Source: RGEC01 sp964626685
GTDB lineage: Bacteria; Bacteroidota; Bacteroidia; NS11-12g; UBA955
Length of the DNA stretch: 38,848 nucleotides
Assembly: GCA_964626685.1 (NCBI GenBank)
Contig: CAZVJY010000016.1
Span: 1 to 38,848, forward strand
Direction: 5' to 3'
A model generated the notes under the pieces. The model did no database searches. It was not told the DNA's origin and worked only from the letters and a program-made list of their open reading frames with translations. Positions 8,601 to 17,220 of the stretch are shown piece by piece (positions within the stretch are counted from its first letter, which is position 1; each line of letters opens with the position of its first letter). The translations under genes were made by a program, and so were the position numbers.

Positions 8601-10202
8601 TCCTTTAAAATAGATATTGGAAATTTCAGCCCTTACATTAATTTCTTCCAAGCGAACCTTTACAAATACCCAACGGTCTGATTTGCGCTCACTTTTAAAT
8701 TCCGTAACGATGGAAAACCGGGTATTACCACCAATTTTTTCTGAAAGATTTACTCCCAGCCTAAAATTGATTAGAATTTGTCCTTTTTCGGAGGCCGCAG
8801 CTACCGAGTTAATCATTACCGGAAACTTGCTGATTTGTTGTGTTTTATTCTCCGACCGGCCAATACCTAAATAGGCTATGTCCAGTTTGGGTACTTTGTT
8901 GGAAACCGACAATCCCTGAAATGCAATACCGATAAATGAAACAGACGGCATTTTTTCGGTACTGTTACCGTTTAATGAAATATTGAGCATTCCATGCAGT
9001 AAAGCCTTGGCAGTAATATCTCCCTTAAAACTACCTAAATAAACCTGACTGCCCGGATCCAGACGTACTTTGCCTGCCTTTAGTGCCGGAAATGAAAGGG
9101 TGTCGCGTGTAAAAACCCTTAAGCTATATTCCTCTTCAAACCCAAGCAGAGCATGGTATTGAAGGTACTGCGTATCGGGCAAAACGGGAAGACCAAGCGG
9201 CCCAAGCAGTTCTGCCCTGGAAAGGCAGTTTCTGTAAAATGAAATACCTGCCTTATCGATGCCAAAGCGCCAGCCCGCAATGTTGCCTTTTTCAGGAGAT
9301 AAGATGCGTTCGCCTGCTATGCTTCCGGAGAAACCGTTTTCATCCAGAATAAGGTTACGGAAAGACAGCGTTGCAGACAAACTGTCTGATGAAAACTTTT
9401 TGGGGAATAGCAATTTACCCTCGGCAAGGTAAAAACCTTCCCAGGTTGCATCAAAACCGGGAACACGGTAATTATCCGGCAACTGCATGCCTTCGGCATT
9501 CATATCTCCGCTTAAATCCAGGGTGGCTTTGGCAACATTAAACACATACCCATCAAAACCCTTTATCTGAAAAGGATTCAGACTTATACCTAACAGCAGT
9601 TCATCCCAGGATTTCACCTGTAGTTTTATTACTGTTGTAAGCGCACTGTCGTGCAAGGGTTTCTGCTGAACATCCACCGGTACCAGCACGTTGTTGTTGA
9701 TTCGGGCTTCGGCGGCAATACCGAATTGTTTTAGCCCACCGCAATCAAATTCGGCCCAGGTTTGATTGTAACCACCCATAAACTGCACAGTAGCCGCCCT
9801 CCCCAATCGCAGCAGCACATTGCTCATCAGCTGCATTCGCACTGGTCCGGCAAGTCCTTGTTTGTAATAAAAATGTATGTTATCAGTTTTGAAAGCCACC
9901 AGCTGATTGCTTCTGCCGTCGCGGAAAGCCATACCTGCACTGAATTCCGCCCTGTCGGGCAGAATATCAATATTGTAAATCAGGATGGCAAACCGAAGGT
10001 CTTTATTCTGTGGCAGTAACAGCACTTCACCGCCCGGACGGGCATAAAATGCAGCTCCAAGTTCATCTGCCACCGCACCCCGCTCTGCCGCACTGCGTAT
10101 GCGCATTTCCAGTGTATCGGCCGGAGAAAGTGCCGCAAAAAGAGGAGAGTATGCGCTGAAAAGCAACAGCAAAAAGGAGCTATACCAACCGCGTGAATGC
10201 AT
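5664..10202 (-). CDS. Very large exported beta-rich protein with Ig-like domain (1512 aa), first gene of surface operon
   Basis: Residues 1-24 form a signal peptide (SSFLLLLFSAYSPLFAALS). Residues ~25-900 are a long run of short beta-prone segments with no transmembrane helix. A region near 900-960 (PGVNGWFAQGKYYVGAALNLGV, followed by repeated glycine/hydrophobic alternation) looks like a conserved core. Residues ~990-1100 look like a bacterial Ig-like (Big_5-type) domain: RPAVNFALPVLAEF at the start, a LQPFSSYTLLVTVYLEAW strand, and FVTGGLPREIPLSN at its end. Residues 1100-1512 have no family I recognise. There is no T9SS tail. The gene ends with a 4-nt overlap onto the fibronectin gene. Upstream, 10203-10284 is AT-rich, and I could not find a clean TAnnTTTG box there. 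The sequence neither proves nor excludes a role as a scaffold or secreted surface fibre. Export is confident; function is unknown. Confidence 0.9.
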   Translation of the reverse strand: MHSRGWYSSFLLLLFSAYSPLFAALSPADTLEMRIRSAAERGAVADELGAAFYARPGGEVLLLPQNKDLRFAILIYNIDILPDRAEFSAGMAFRDGRSNQLVAFKTDNIHFYYKQGLAGPVRMQLMSNVLLRLGRAATVQFMGGYNQTWAEFDCGGLKQFGIAAEARINNNVLVPVDVQQKPLHDSALTTVIKLQVKSWDELLLGISLNPFQIKGFDGYVFNVAKATLDLSGDMNAEGMQLPDNYRVPGFDATWEGFYLAEGKLLFPKKFSSDSLSATLSFRNLILDENGFSGSIAGERILSPEKGNIAGWRFGIDKAGISFYRNCLSRAELLGPLGLPVLPDTQYLQYHALLGFEEEYSLRVFTRDTLSFPALKAGKVRLDPGSQVYLGSFKGDITAKALLHGMLNISLNGNSTEKMPSVSFIGIAFQGLSVSNKVPKLDIAYLGIGRSENKTQQISKFPVMINSVAAASEKGQILINFRLGVNLSEKIGGNTRFSIVTEFKSERKSDRWVFVKVRLEEINVRAEISNIYFKGRISVMRSDRVYGDGFSGAIEFGVKMASQEVQGACSAIFGNVNQNRYWYFDASLRVSGNGIPLAPAISLNGFLGGAWNRMRVLKPDEKAPSENYGQSANGRVYVPDSNAGMGLRAGVFLNSTAKGAFESHAVLEMQFCKGGGLKSVSMLGTADFFIKPVPANQQKFSQQSRALCGITNPKQWVSQYKPTGQVAAALEMVLDFDKETYKADFGMYVNLQSRSMGVSGRGNHGFAGQVILYFSPTNWYVWIGNSLHPLAVRAIVPKLLNADASAYFMAGSYVLPAPPLPEIIQKSVGGNVLFERNTELISKGVGFALGATLKCDIGGNYSDRKVAIYAAGSAIAGFDILLQQYHNSVYCKQTGETPGVNGWFAQGKYYVGAALNLGVSIKDHKIQIANLSVGAVLSGQGPNPIYAEGMAGVNINTLLIKYNGNIRLQLGNKCDLTETKYNSIPIIAIADPVQGRDVSVLTRPAVNFALPVLAEFRDVDQRRLRFVPDFLLMRENAKVAGQWLVSQGGEQAVFQSIEPLQPFSSYTLLVTVYLEAWIPSKSVWQRIQQSGSEVVEQKFMRFVTGGLPREIPLSNIAASYPNPGQLNIHREYSRKGFVALKVPQWQALSVAGTRFVVRFSAQNGECREVLAEIRGNTARFEIPANLSNDKVYRFSLIRQNSTLPLINLASGMQEGQAGRNSIAKGGGRFNVSLPNGSSQKADQIDNVVLLSYLFRTSVYAQPAQKWILCSVHDAVVSGTNIGIELQQAAGEYLETPEIRQYVALSIELKRNVWFSRSVYPFLYGYYYKMPPAVRSQVNWGRDTSGGLISGTLQSIEQPGIEKVELKTSHFASGKYVFDKTAIKLTYDGLRLIENDLTALKRSLTSLSAGMDRATLELLILGMPAAQNGQSLNSVVKPVQAPAVVNGGRVQPVSATRIGAIITQQAAARNRFLLALNAIVIPPIPKGSVIPLSGEYKIADNPTVPFKVGKGGVL

Positions 10203-10285
10203 CGAACCGAAACCACAAATAAAATAGCTATAATTCGTAAATAAAATGAGTATAAAGTACTAATTTTTACGATTAACACATAAAA

Positions 10286-10308
10286 AAAGCCCCGTCAACC
10301 GGGGCTTT
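10286..10308 (-). terminator. Intrinsic terminator of glnN
   Basis: On the minus strand AAAGCCCC (10301-10308) pairs with GGGGCTTT (10286-10293), with a 7-nt loop, followed by a T-run at 10282-10288. It lies 17 nt beyond the glnN stop codon and separates glnN from the surface operon downstream. Confidence 0.9.
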
Positions 10309-10324
10309 CTTTTTGTTAGCTATT

Positions 10325-12457
10325 TTAGCGACAGCCGCTCAGCAAATCGCGGTATTTGGGGAAAGGCCACTCGTTGTCGTCTATCATGCTTTCCAGCGCA
10401 TCGCTGTATTCGCGGATGTCGTCAAACAAAGGCTTCACCTTTTCGCAATAGGCAATGGCGCGCTTATGGGCATCTTCAATTTTATTGGCCTTGGCACGCT
10501 CGTCTGTCATGGCTTTGTTGGCATAATGCAGTTTGTTTACCAGGATGCTGATTTCGGAGATAATCTCATTCTGTGCCTTCAATGTTTCCTTTTTCTGCCC
10601 AATCTGCAGCAGGGTTTGCACGTTGTCGGCCAGACGCTTCTGGTAATTGATAGCGGCGGGCACAATGTGGTTTTGCACCATTTCATTGATGAGGCGGCCC
10701 TCAATCTGCAGGCGCAGTATGTAGTTTTCGAAACGAATCTCAGTGCGGGCTTCCAGCTCTTTGTGGCTAAAAATGCCGTTCTTCACAAACAAATCGGTGC
10801 TGGCTTTGCTAATGTAGGCTTCCAGCGCTCTTGGCGTGGTTTTAATATTGTTCAGCCCGCGGCTTTTGGCTTCTTTTACCCACGCTTCGCTATAGCCGTT
10901 CCCGCCAAACAGCACTTTCTTGCTGTCTTTCAGGTAACCCTGCAACACCGTGGTGATGGCAGATTCCGTTTTGGTTCCCTTTTTCGCTTTGAGGGCTGCA
11001 TCCACATCCTTTTTAAACTTGATGAGCTGATCGGCCACAATGGTGTTCAGCACGGTCATGGCGCTGGCGCAATTATCACTGCTGCCCACGGCCCTGAACT
11101 CAAATTTATTGCCGGTGAAAGCAAATGGTGATGTGCGGTTTCTGTCGGTGTTGTCCAGCAGAATTTCGGGGATATTCGCAATTTTTATGCTGGCATTGCC
11201 TTTGCCGGCTTTGGCTGTGGTTTTGGTACCTTCAAAGGTTTCCAGTACGTGCTCGAGGGTATCTCCCACAAACACCGATACGATGGCCGGGGGTGCTTCG
11301 TTGGCACCGAGGCGATGATCATTGGCTGCTGTTGCAATACTGGCACGGAGTAAATCGGCGTGATCGTATACAGCCTTGATGGTATTGATGAAGAAGGTTA
11401 AAAACTGCAGGTTGTTCTGGGGATCGGCTCCGGGCGACAACACATTCACCCCGGTATTGGTAATTATGCTCCAGTTGTTGTGCTTGCCGCTTCCGTTAAT
11501 GCCTTTGAACGGCTTCTCGTGGAACAACACTTTTAAACCGTGCTTGTCGGCTACGCTTTCCATTACATCCATCAGCAGGCTGTTGTGGTCAACGGCAAGG
11601 TTTGCCTCTTCAAACTGAGGAGCACACTCAAACTGAGCTGGCGCAACCTCATTATGGCGGGTGCGAAGGGGAATACCCAGCTTGTGACTGGCTTCTTCAA
11701 AGTCGGCCATAAATGCCAGCACGCGGTTGGGAATGCTGCCAAAATAATGGTCTTCCAACTGCTGTCCTTTGGCGGGAGAACTCCCAACAAGGGTGCGGCC
11801 TGCTAGTACCAAATCGGGGCGCTGGTGATAGTGGTTTTCATCCACCAGAAAATATTCCTGTTCCACACCCAGGCTGATGGTACAATCCGACACCTTGGGA
11901 TCAAAATACTGACAAACATCGGTAGCAGCCTTGCGAATGAGTGCGATGGCTTTCAACAATGGTGCTTTATAATCCAGGGCTTCGCCGGTGTAGGAAACAA
12001 AAATGGTGGGAATGCACAGGGTTTTGGCGCCTGCCTTTTCCATGATAAACGCTGGGGAAGAAGGGTCCCAGGCCGTGTAGCCGCGTGCTTCGAATGTGTT
12101 GCGAATACCGCCGCTTGGGAAGCTGGAGGCATCGGGCTCCTGCTGAACCAGGGCTTTGCCACTGAATTTCTCCACGCCTTTGTCGGTCGCCACAGGTTCG
12201 AAAAAGCTATCGTGCTTTTCCGCGGTGGTTCCGCGCAACGGCTGAAACCAATGTGTATAGTGCGTACAACCTTTTGAAAGCGCCCAATCTTTCATTCCGG
12301 ACGCCACTTCGCTGGCCAGCTCGGCTGAGATGGGGTGTCCTTCGCGCTGCGCATCAGCAATGGCTTTAACGGCAGTTTTGCTAAGATACTTTTTCTGGGC
12401 TTCGGGACCGAAAACATTTTCGCCGAAGTAATGAGAGATGAGGTGTTTGTTAGCCAC
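10325..12457 (-). CDS. glnN: Glutamine synthetase type III (GSIII)
   Basis: This enzyme makes glutamine from glutamate, ammonia and ATP in the cytoplasm and is the main ammonium-assimilating step in many Bacteroidota. At 710 aa it fits the long GSIII class (about 700-730) rather than the ~470-aa GSI. Diagnostic segments are visible in order: the N-terminal VFGPEAQKKYLSK, the substrate-binding KPFKGINGSGKHNNWS region, RLGANEAPPAIVSVFVG, and the NRTSPFAFTGNKFEFRAVGSS nucleotide/metal region. A C-terminal helical extension follows, typical of the class. The ATG at 12457 puts MANKH at the N-terminus and is the natural start. A near-consensus -7 box (GAACTTTG) lies 45 nt upstream. The gene is divergent from kup and carries its own terminator, so it appears monocistronic. 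Confidence 0.97.
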   Translation of the reverse strand: MANKHLISHYFGENVFGPEAQKKYLSKTAVKAIADAQREGHPISAELASEVASGMKDWALSKGCTHYTHWFQPLRGTTAEKHDSFFEPVATDKGVEKFSGKALVQQEPDASSFPSGGIRNTFEARGYTAWDPSSPAFIMEKAGAKTLCIPTIFVSYTGEALDYKAPLLKAIALIRKAATDVCQYFDPKVSDCTISLGVEQEYFLVDENHYHQRPDLVLAGRTLVGSSPAKGQQLEDHYFGSIPNRVLAFMADFEEASHKLGIPLRTRHNEVAPAQFECAPQFEEANLAVDHNSLLMDVMESVADKHGLKVLFHEKPFKGINGSGKHNNWSIITNTGVNVLSPGADPQNNLQFLTFFINTIKAVYDHADLLRASIATAANDHRLGANEAPPAIVSVFVGDTLEHVLETFEGTKTTAKAGKGNASIKIANIPEILLDNTDRNRTSPFAFTGNKFEFRAVGSSDNCASAMTVLNTIVADQLIKFKKDVDAALKAKKGTKTESAITTVLQGYLKDSKKVLFGGNGYSEAWVKEAKSRGLNNIKTTPRALEAYISKASTDLFVKNGIFSHKELEARTEIRFENYILRLQIEGRLINEMVQNHIVPAAINYQKRLADNVQTLLQIGQKKETLKAQNEIISEISILVNKLHYANKAMTDERAKANKIEDAHKRAIAYCEKVKPLFDDIREYSDALESMIDDNEWPFPKYRDLLSGCR

Positions 12458-12688
12458 GGTTGTTGTTGAATTGTAATGTTATAATTAACAGAATTGTTGC
12501 CGCAAAGTTCGCCACATGGACTTACTGTGCGAAACGGCAGTCATTCATAATTTTCCATAATTAATACACCACGGTGTGAGTGAGACACTATGGGCTTTAC
12601 ACACCTTGTTGACAGATTATTCACAACTTGTGACATGACGAAAAAAAATTGGCAGCATCCCGCGTAAATTCGCCCTCACATTATTCAA
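12458..12688. promoter_or_regulatory. glnN-kup divergent intergenic region with two short palindromes
   Basis: This 231-nt gap is the longest in the window and must hold both divergent promoters. Two perfect short inverted repeats are visible: ACACC-AC-GGTGT at 12566-12577, and TCACAA-C-TTGTGA at 12621-12633. Either could be an operator; no known Bacteroidota regulator site is matched. A weak -7-like TAAATTCG lies at 12665-12672 before kup. I see no ORF or RNA gene here. Confidence 0.45.
12503..12510 (-). promoter_or_regulatory. Possible -7 promoter element of glnN
   Basis: The minus strand reads GAACTTTG, one mismatch from the Bacteroidota TAnnTTTG box, about 45 nt before the glnN ATG. A leader of roughly 40 nt would follow. 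Confidence 0.4.
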
Positions 12689-14623
12689 ATGGGGCATTCT
12701 CGCATCGACAAGTTATCAGCGGCCGGCCTGCTGGTAACGCTAGGGATTATTTACGGTGATATCGGAACATCGCCACTGTATGTGATGAGCGCTATTGTGG
12801 GCGATAAACCCATAGACGAGCTGACTGTCCTGGGTGGAATCAGTTGTGTTTTCTGGACATTAACTTTACAAACAACCATAAAGTACGTAATATTAACATT
12901 GAGGGCAGACAACAAAGGAGAAGGTGGTATCTTTTCCCTGTTTAGCTTGCTGCGAAGAAGATTTCCTTATTTGATAATTGGAACAATGATTGGTGGCGCC
13001 ATGTTACTGGCTGATGGAATTATCACACCACCTATTTCCGTATCTTCCGCGATAGAAGGGCTTAGAATTATATATCCGGACATCAAAACAGTTCCCATTG
13101 TAATTGCGATTATCACAATCATTTTCATTGTTCAGCGGGCAGGCACCAGCACTGTCGGAAAAGCCTTTGGACCTATAATGCTTCTGTGGTTTGGAATGCT
13201 TTCTGTTTTAGGTGTTGCTAAAATTATTGAAAATCCGGAAGTACTCAAAGCAATTAACCCCATATACGTTGTTAAATTCATTAGCAGCAGCAAAGAAGCC
13301 TTCGTGCTACTTGGAGCTGTTTTTTTATGCACTACCGGTGCAGAAGCGCTGTACAGCGATTTAGGACACTGCGGAAAGAAAAACATACGGATCACCTGGA
13401 TTTTCGTTAAAATCAGCCTGTTGCTCAACTATTTTGGACAAGGCGCTCACTTGCTCGGTTTACAAGGTCAGGTTATTGGCACTAAAAGTCCTTTTTATGC
13501 CATCATGCCTGACTGGTTTTTGCTTATTGGCATTGGTATCGCCACCATGGCTGCGATTATTGCAAGTCAGGCACTGATTAGTGGTTCATTCACACTGGTT
13601 TCTGAGGCAATTCGTCTGCATTTCTTTCCAAAATTCACCGTAAAATATCCCAGTGATATCAAAGGTCAGATATACATACCCTTTATCAATACCGCATTAT
13701 TGGTAGGGTGTGTGGCTGTTGTTCTTTACTTCAAAGAAAGTAAAGCTATGGAAGCTGCCTACGGCCTGGCTATTACCGTCACTATGCTAATGACATCTTT
13801 GCTGCTCTTCTATTATTTAAAGATGAAACGCTGGCCTCTGGTCATTATCTGGATGATTATGATGGTATTTTTCACGGTTGAAAGTGCATTCCTTTTGGCC
13901 AATCTGGCAAAATTCACGCATGGCGGTTATGTTACCGTTATTATCGGCATCGTCATCATGGCATTTATGTACATTTTCTGGAAAGGCGGACAGATAAAAA
14001 GTCGTCTCACAGACAATGTTTCACTATCAAATTTCAGAGATAAACTAAGGTCATTGAGCCAGGACACCACCCTGCCCAAATATGCAACGCATCTCATATA
14101 TTTGAGTAAAGCCAAAAATGACGATGAGGTTGAGACACTTTTATTGCAGAGTATTCTTCAGAAAAGGCCTAAACGAGCAGATTTCTACTGGTTTGTGAAT
14201 GTGGATGTAACGGATGAACCTTACACCATGGAATACAAAGTAACAACCATTGAAAAGAACGACATTTACAAAGTTCGTTTCAAACTTGGGTTCAGAGTTC
14301 AGCAAAAAATCAGCTACTACCTTCGACTGGTAATCCAGGAAATGCTGAATAACCATGAAATCGACCTGGATCCCTATTACCATGCATTTTCAGACAAAAG
14401 GTATCTTGGAGATTTCCGCTTTGTGCTAATTGACGAGGAAGTCACGCAAGAAAATGAACTTCCTATACTGGACAACATGGTTTTGAATGCCTATGGAAAG
14501 ATGAAATTTCTTGCTGGAAGGCCGGAAAAGTGGTTTGGCCTGGATGAAAGCATGGTTACCAAAGAACTGGTTCCGGTGATTATCAAGCGCTCCAAAGACG
14601 TTAAACTAACGAGAATACGATGA
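12689..14623 (+). CDS. kup: Low-affinity K+ uptake transporter, KUP family
   Basis: This is a proton-coupled potassium importer of the inner membrane. The KUP signature GIIYGDIGTSPLYV sits at residues 19-32. About twelve hydrophobic segments follow up to residue ~430, including LIIGTMIGGAMLLADGIITPP and a TTGAEALYSDLGHCG segment typical of the family. The last ~200 residues form the soluble cytoplasmic domain. At 644 aa it matches the usual KUP length. The ATG at 12689 (MGHSRIDKL) is the natural start, just before the signature. Its stop overlaps the start of the DPP IV gene by 4 nt (14620-14623), implying coupled translation although the functions are unrelated on their face. Confidence 0.96.
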   Translation: MGHSRIDKLSAAGLLVTLGIIYGDIGTSPLYVMSAIVGDKPIDELTVLGGISCVFWTLTLQTTIKYVILTLRADNKGEGGIFSLFSLLRRRFPYLIIGTMIGGAMLLADGIITPPISVSSAIEGLRIIYPDIKTVPIVIAIITIIFIVQRAGTSTVGKAFGPIMLLWFGMLSVLGVAKIIENPEVLKAINPIYVVKFISSSKEAFVLLGAVFLCTTGAEALYSDLGHCGKKNIRITWIFVKISLLLNYFGQGAHLLGLQGQVIGTKSPFYAIMPDWFLLIGIGIATMAAIIASQALISGSFTLVSEAIRLHFFPKFTVKYPSDIKGQIYIPFINTALLVGCVAVVLYFKESKAMEAAYGLAITVTMLMTSLLLFYYLKMKRWPLVIIWMIMMVFFTVESAFLLANLAKFTHGGYVTVIIGIVIMAFMYIFWKGGQIKSRLTDNVSLSNFRDKLRSLSQDTTLPKYATHLIYLSKAKNDDEVETLLLQSILQKRPKRADFYWFVNVDVTDEPYTMEYKVTTIEKNDIYKVRFKLGFRVQQKISYYLRLVIQEMLNNHEIDLDPYYHAFSDKRYLGDFRFVLIDEEVTQENELPILDNMVLNAYGKMKFLAGRPEKWFGLDESMVTKELVPVIIKRSKDVKLTRIR

Positions 14624-16839
14624 AGAAACTTATTTTCTGCATTGTTGCCGTTATTGGCGGGCTCAGTGCAAGCATTGCCCAGAAAAGACCTTTCACCCTG
14701 GAAGATATCTTTCTGAAAGGCACATTCAGAACAGCGGGTATTTCCGGATTTAATGCAATGAACGACGGACTGCATTACACGGAACTCGTTCCCGAATCCA
14801 ACGGCTGGCCCAAACCGGGCAACCCTCCCCCTCGCTGGCGAATCATCAAACGTAAACTGTGGACCGGAGACAGCGCCGGCATTGTGCTCAGAAGTTCAGA
14901 AACCGCCGTGGATATGATGCCAGACGGGTACATCTTTTCCAAAGATGAAAAGTACCTGATCCTTACCGCAGCTACGGAATCCATCTACCGCCACAGCTCC
15001 AAATCACTCCTTTACCTCGTGGATCTGACCACCGGAAATTCCCTTAAAATCAGCGACCAGAAGGCCATGTATCCGCAGCTGAGTCCGGATAACCGCTATC
15101 TGGCGTACGTTCGAGACAATGACTTATTCGTCTTTGACCTTAAAATGCAGGTGGAAAAAGCCGTTACCTCCGATGGGTTGAAAAACAGCATCATCAATGG
15201 TGCGGTTGACTGGGTTTATGAGGAAGAATTCAGCATGAGCCGTGGTTTTGAGTGGTCGCCGGATGGCAAACACATCGCTTATTTCCGCTTTGATGAAAGT
15301 GGCGTGAAAGAATTCAGCATGGATATGTTTACCGGACTTTATCCCGATCAGGAACGCTGGAAATACCCAAAGGCAGGCGAGGACAACTCGGTGGTGGAAG
15401 TGTATATGTACGAACCTGCAACCGACAAAAAGGTAAAAGCCGATATCGCCCCCGGCGATCAATACCTGCCCAGAATCCAATGGACACAAACGCCCGGACA
15501 GCTGAGCATTCAATGGCTGAACCGCACCCAAAACGAGTGGAAACTGCTGTTTGCCAGCGCAAAAACCGGTGCCGTTACCACGGTTCTGCACGAAAAAAGC
15601 AAAACCTACGTTGACATACACGATAACCTGCATTTTCTGAAAAACAGTCCCGGATTCATTACCACATCAGAAAAAAACGGATACAATCACATTTACCGCT
15701 ATACGCCCACCAAAGTATTGAACCAATTCAAAGAAACACCCGTTACAACAGGCAAATTTGATGTACTTGGGATTACCTATGTAAATGAAACCTCAGGCCT
15801 GATTTACTTCAGCAGCAGCGAAGTTTCTCCCACCGAAGACCATTGCTACAGCATTGATTTTAATGGTAAGAAAAAAACCGGCATCACTCCGGAATTGGGC
15901 AACCACAGTGTTACCTTTCTCAATGGGGGGAAATTCTATATTGATGCCCACAGCCGCTTTGGAGAGCCAGCCAGGTTTATCCTAAAAGAACTGGGAAAAG
16001 GCAATGCCAAAAGCAACAGCCGGACTCTGGAAGAAAACGCGGCTGCGAAAAAAACGCTTGATGATTATGCCTTCGGAAAAAGCGAATTCGGAATGGCTAC
16101 TACCGACAGCGGTGTGAGCCTGCATTACTGGATGATGAAACCGCATGATTTCGATCCGAACAAAAAGTATCCGGTGCTAATGTTTGTGTACGGTGGCCCC
16201 GGGGCAAACACCGTAAGAAACAACTGGGGCGGAAGAAATTATCTTTACCATCAGTATTTGACGCAAAAAGGATACATCGTGGTAAGTTTTGACGGACGAG
16301 GCACGGGACACCGAGGCGAAGCCTTTAAAAAATGCACTTACCTGAACCTGGGCAAACTGGAACACATCGACCAGACCGCTGCTGCGCGCTGGCTGGGAAA
16401 ACTCCCTTACGTTGATAACAGTCGCATTGGCATATGGGGCTGGAGTTTCGGCGGATATATGAGCAGCCTTTGCATTACCAAAAGTGCCGATGTTTTCAAA
16501 ACAGCCGTGGCGGTGGCTCCCGTTACCAGCTGGCGCTATTACGACAATATTTACACAGAGCGTTTTTTAAGAAAACCCGCTGACAACCCCGCCGGTTATG
16601 ACGAAAACTCCCCCATTCAATTTGTGAAAAACATTAAGGGAAATTACCTGCTGGTGCACGGTACCGGCGATGATAATGTACACTGGCAAAACAGCGCCGA
16701 AATGATTAATGCGATGATCAAAGCCGGCGTGCGATATGATGCAGAAGTATATCCAAACAGGAACCACGGCATCGGCGACCGAAACGCACAATACCATTTG
16801 TACCGCAGAATGGCGGAGTATCTGCAGGAAAAACTGTAA
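14620..16839 (+). CDS. Dipeptidyl-peptidase IV, serine peptidase family S9
   Basis: The enzyme cleaves X-Pro or X-Ala dipeptides from the N-termini of peptides, in the periplasm or at the cell surface. Residues 1-21 are a signal peptide (MKKLIFCIVAVIGGLSASIAQ). The first ~480 residues form the beta-propeller, including the VYEEEF double-glutamate motif that anchors the substrate N-terminus. The alpha/beta-hydrolase domain carries the full catalytic triad: Ser609 in GWSFGGYM, Asp684 in HGTGDDNVH and His716 in NRNHGI. At 739 aa the length is normal for bacterial DPP IV. It is coupled to kup by an ATGA overlap. No terminator hairpin is seen in the AT-rich 98 nt that follow. Confidence 0.96.
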   Translation: MKKLIFCIVAVIGGLSASIAQKRPFTLEDIFLKGTFRTAGISGFNAMNDGLHYTELVPESNGWPKPGNPPPRWRIIKRKLWTGDSAGIVLRSSETAVDMMPDGYIFSKDEKYLILTAATESIYRHSSKSLLYLVDLTTGNSLKISDQKAMYPQLSPDNRYLAYVRDNDLFVFDLKMQVEKAVTSDGLKNSIINGAVDWVYEEEFSMSRGFEWSPDGKHIAYFRFDESGVKEFSMDMFTGLYPDQERWKYPKAGEDNSVVEVYMYEPATDKKVKADIAPGDQYLPRIQWTQTPGQLSIQWLNRTQNEWKLLFASAKTGAVTTVLHEKSKTYVDIHDNLHFLKNSPGFITTSEKNGYNHIYRYTPTKVLNQFKETPVTTGKFDVLGITYVNETSGLIYFSSSEVSPTEDHCYSIDFNGKKKTGITPELGNHSVTFLNGGKFYIDAHSRFGEPARFILKELGKGNAKSNSRTLEENAAAKKTLDDYAFGKSEFGMATTDSGVSLHYWMMKPHDFDPNKKYPVLMFVYGGPGANTVRNNWGGRNYLYHQYLTQKGYIVVSFDGRGTGHRGEAFKKCTYLNLGKLEHIDQTAAARWLGKLPYVDNSRIGIWGWSFGGYMSSLCITKSADVFKTAVAVAPVTSWRYYDNIYTERFLRKPADNPAGYDENSPIQFVKNIKGNYLLVHGTGDDNVHWQNSAEMINAMIKAGVRYDAEVYPNRNHGIGDRNAQYHLYRRMAEYLQEKL

Positions 16840-16937
16840 AGGCACTTCCGGGTGTTTTTATTTCTGATTTATAAAAGATTACTGTTTTTTCAGCGTTATG
16901 ATTTTTAATACACAATTGTATATTAATTTTTTTACGC

Positions 16938-17219
16938 ATGAAATACAGATTTATCCTTTTTTTTATGCATTTGGCAAGGCTGCTTTGCATGCATGAGCCC
17001 TATTTTTATTTAACACTGCTGTTTCCTTGTTTTATGATGTTTTTCATTCTGCCACCCTCCATTTTTTCTGCACTTGTACTGATTGCGGCCCATTATATTT
17101 GCTGGAATTATATTATGATTCCTATATTTGAAAAAGTGGCAAACATGAAGGAAGATCGTATTGAAATTGAAAATGAAATTCGGTCATTTAAAATAAAAAA
17201 TAAAGCAAAAAAGAAGTGA
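16938..17219 (+). CDS. Small AT-rich predicted membrane protein (93 aa)
   Basis: The first ~65 residues are almost entirely hydrophobic and probably make two membrane segments: FILFFMHLARLLC, and a long LTLLFPCFMMFFILPPSIFSA region that may itself be a hairpin. The last ~30 residues are a charged, lysine-rich tail (KEDRIEIENEIRSFKIKNKAKKK) likely facing the cytoplasm. Base composition is clearly more AT-rich than in the flanking genes. Only one base separates its stop from the next gene, so the two are probably co-transcribed. I recognise no family. That it is a real gene rests on its tight spacing, the composition of the protein and the absence of any better frame. Confidence 0.6.
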   Translation: MKYRFILFFMHLARLLCMHEPYFYLTLLFPCFMMFFILPPSIFSALVLIAAHYICWNYIMIPIFEKVANMKEDRIEIENEIRSFKIKNKAKKK

Positions 17220-17220
17220 T

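Noticed and set aside
10313..11131. A 272-aa plus-strand open frame
   Set aside because: It lies opposite the C-terminal part of glnN, whose GSIII motifs are clear; no promoter or family support.
12617..12625. TTATTCACA, a DnaA-box-like 9-mer near a palindrome
   Set aside because: A single copy without dnaA, dnaN or AT-rich unwinding repeats nearby is not evidence for an origin.
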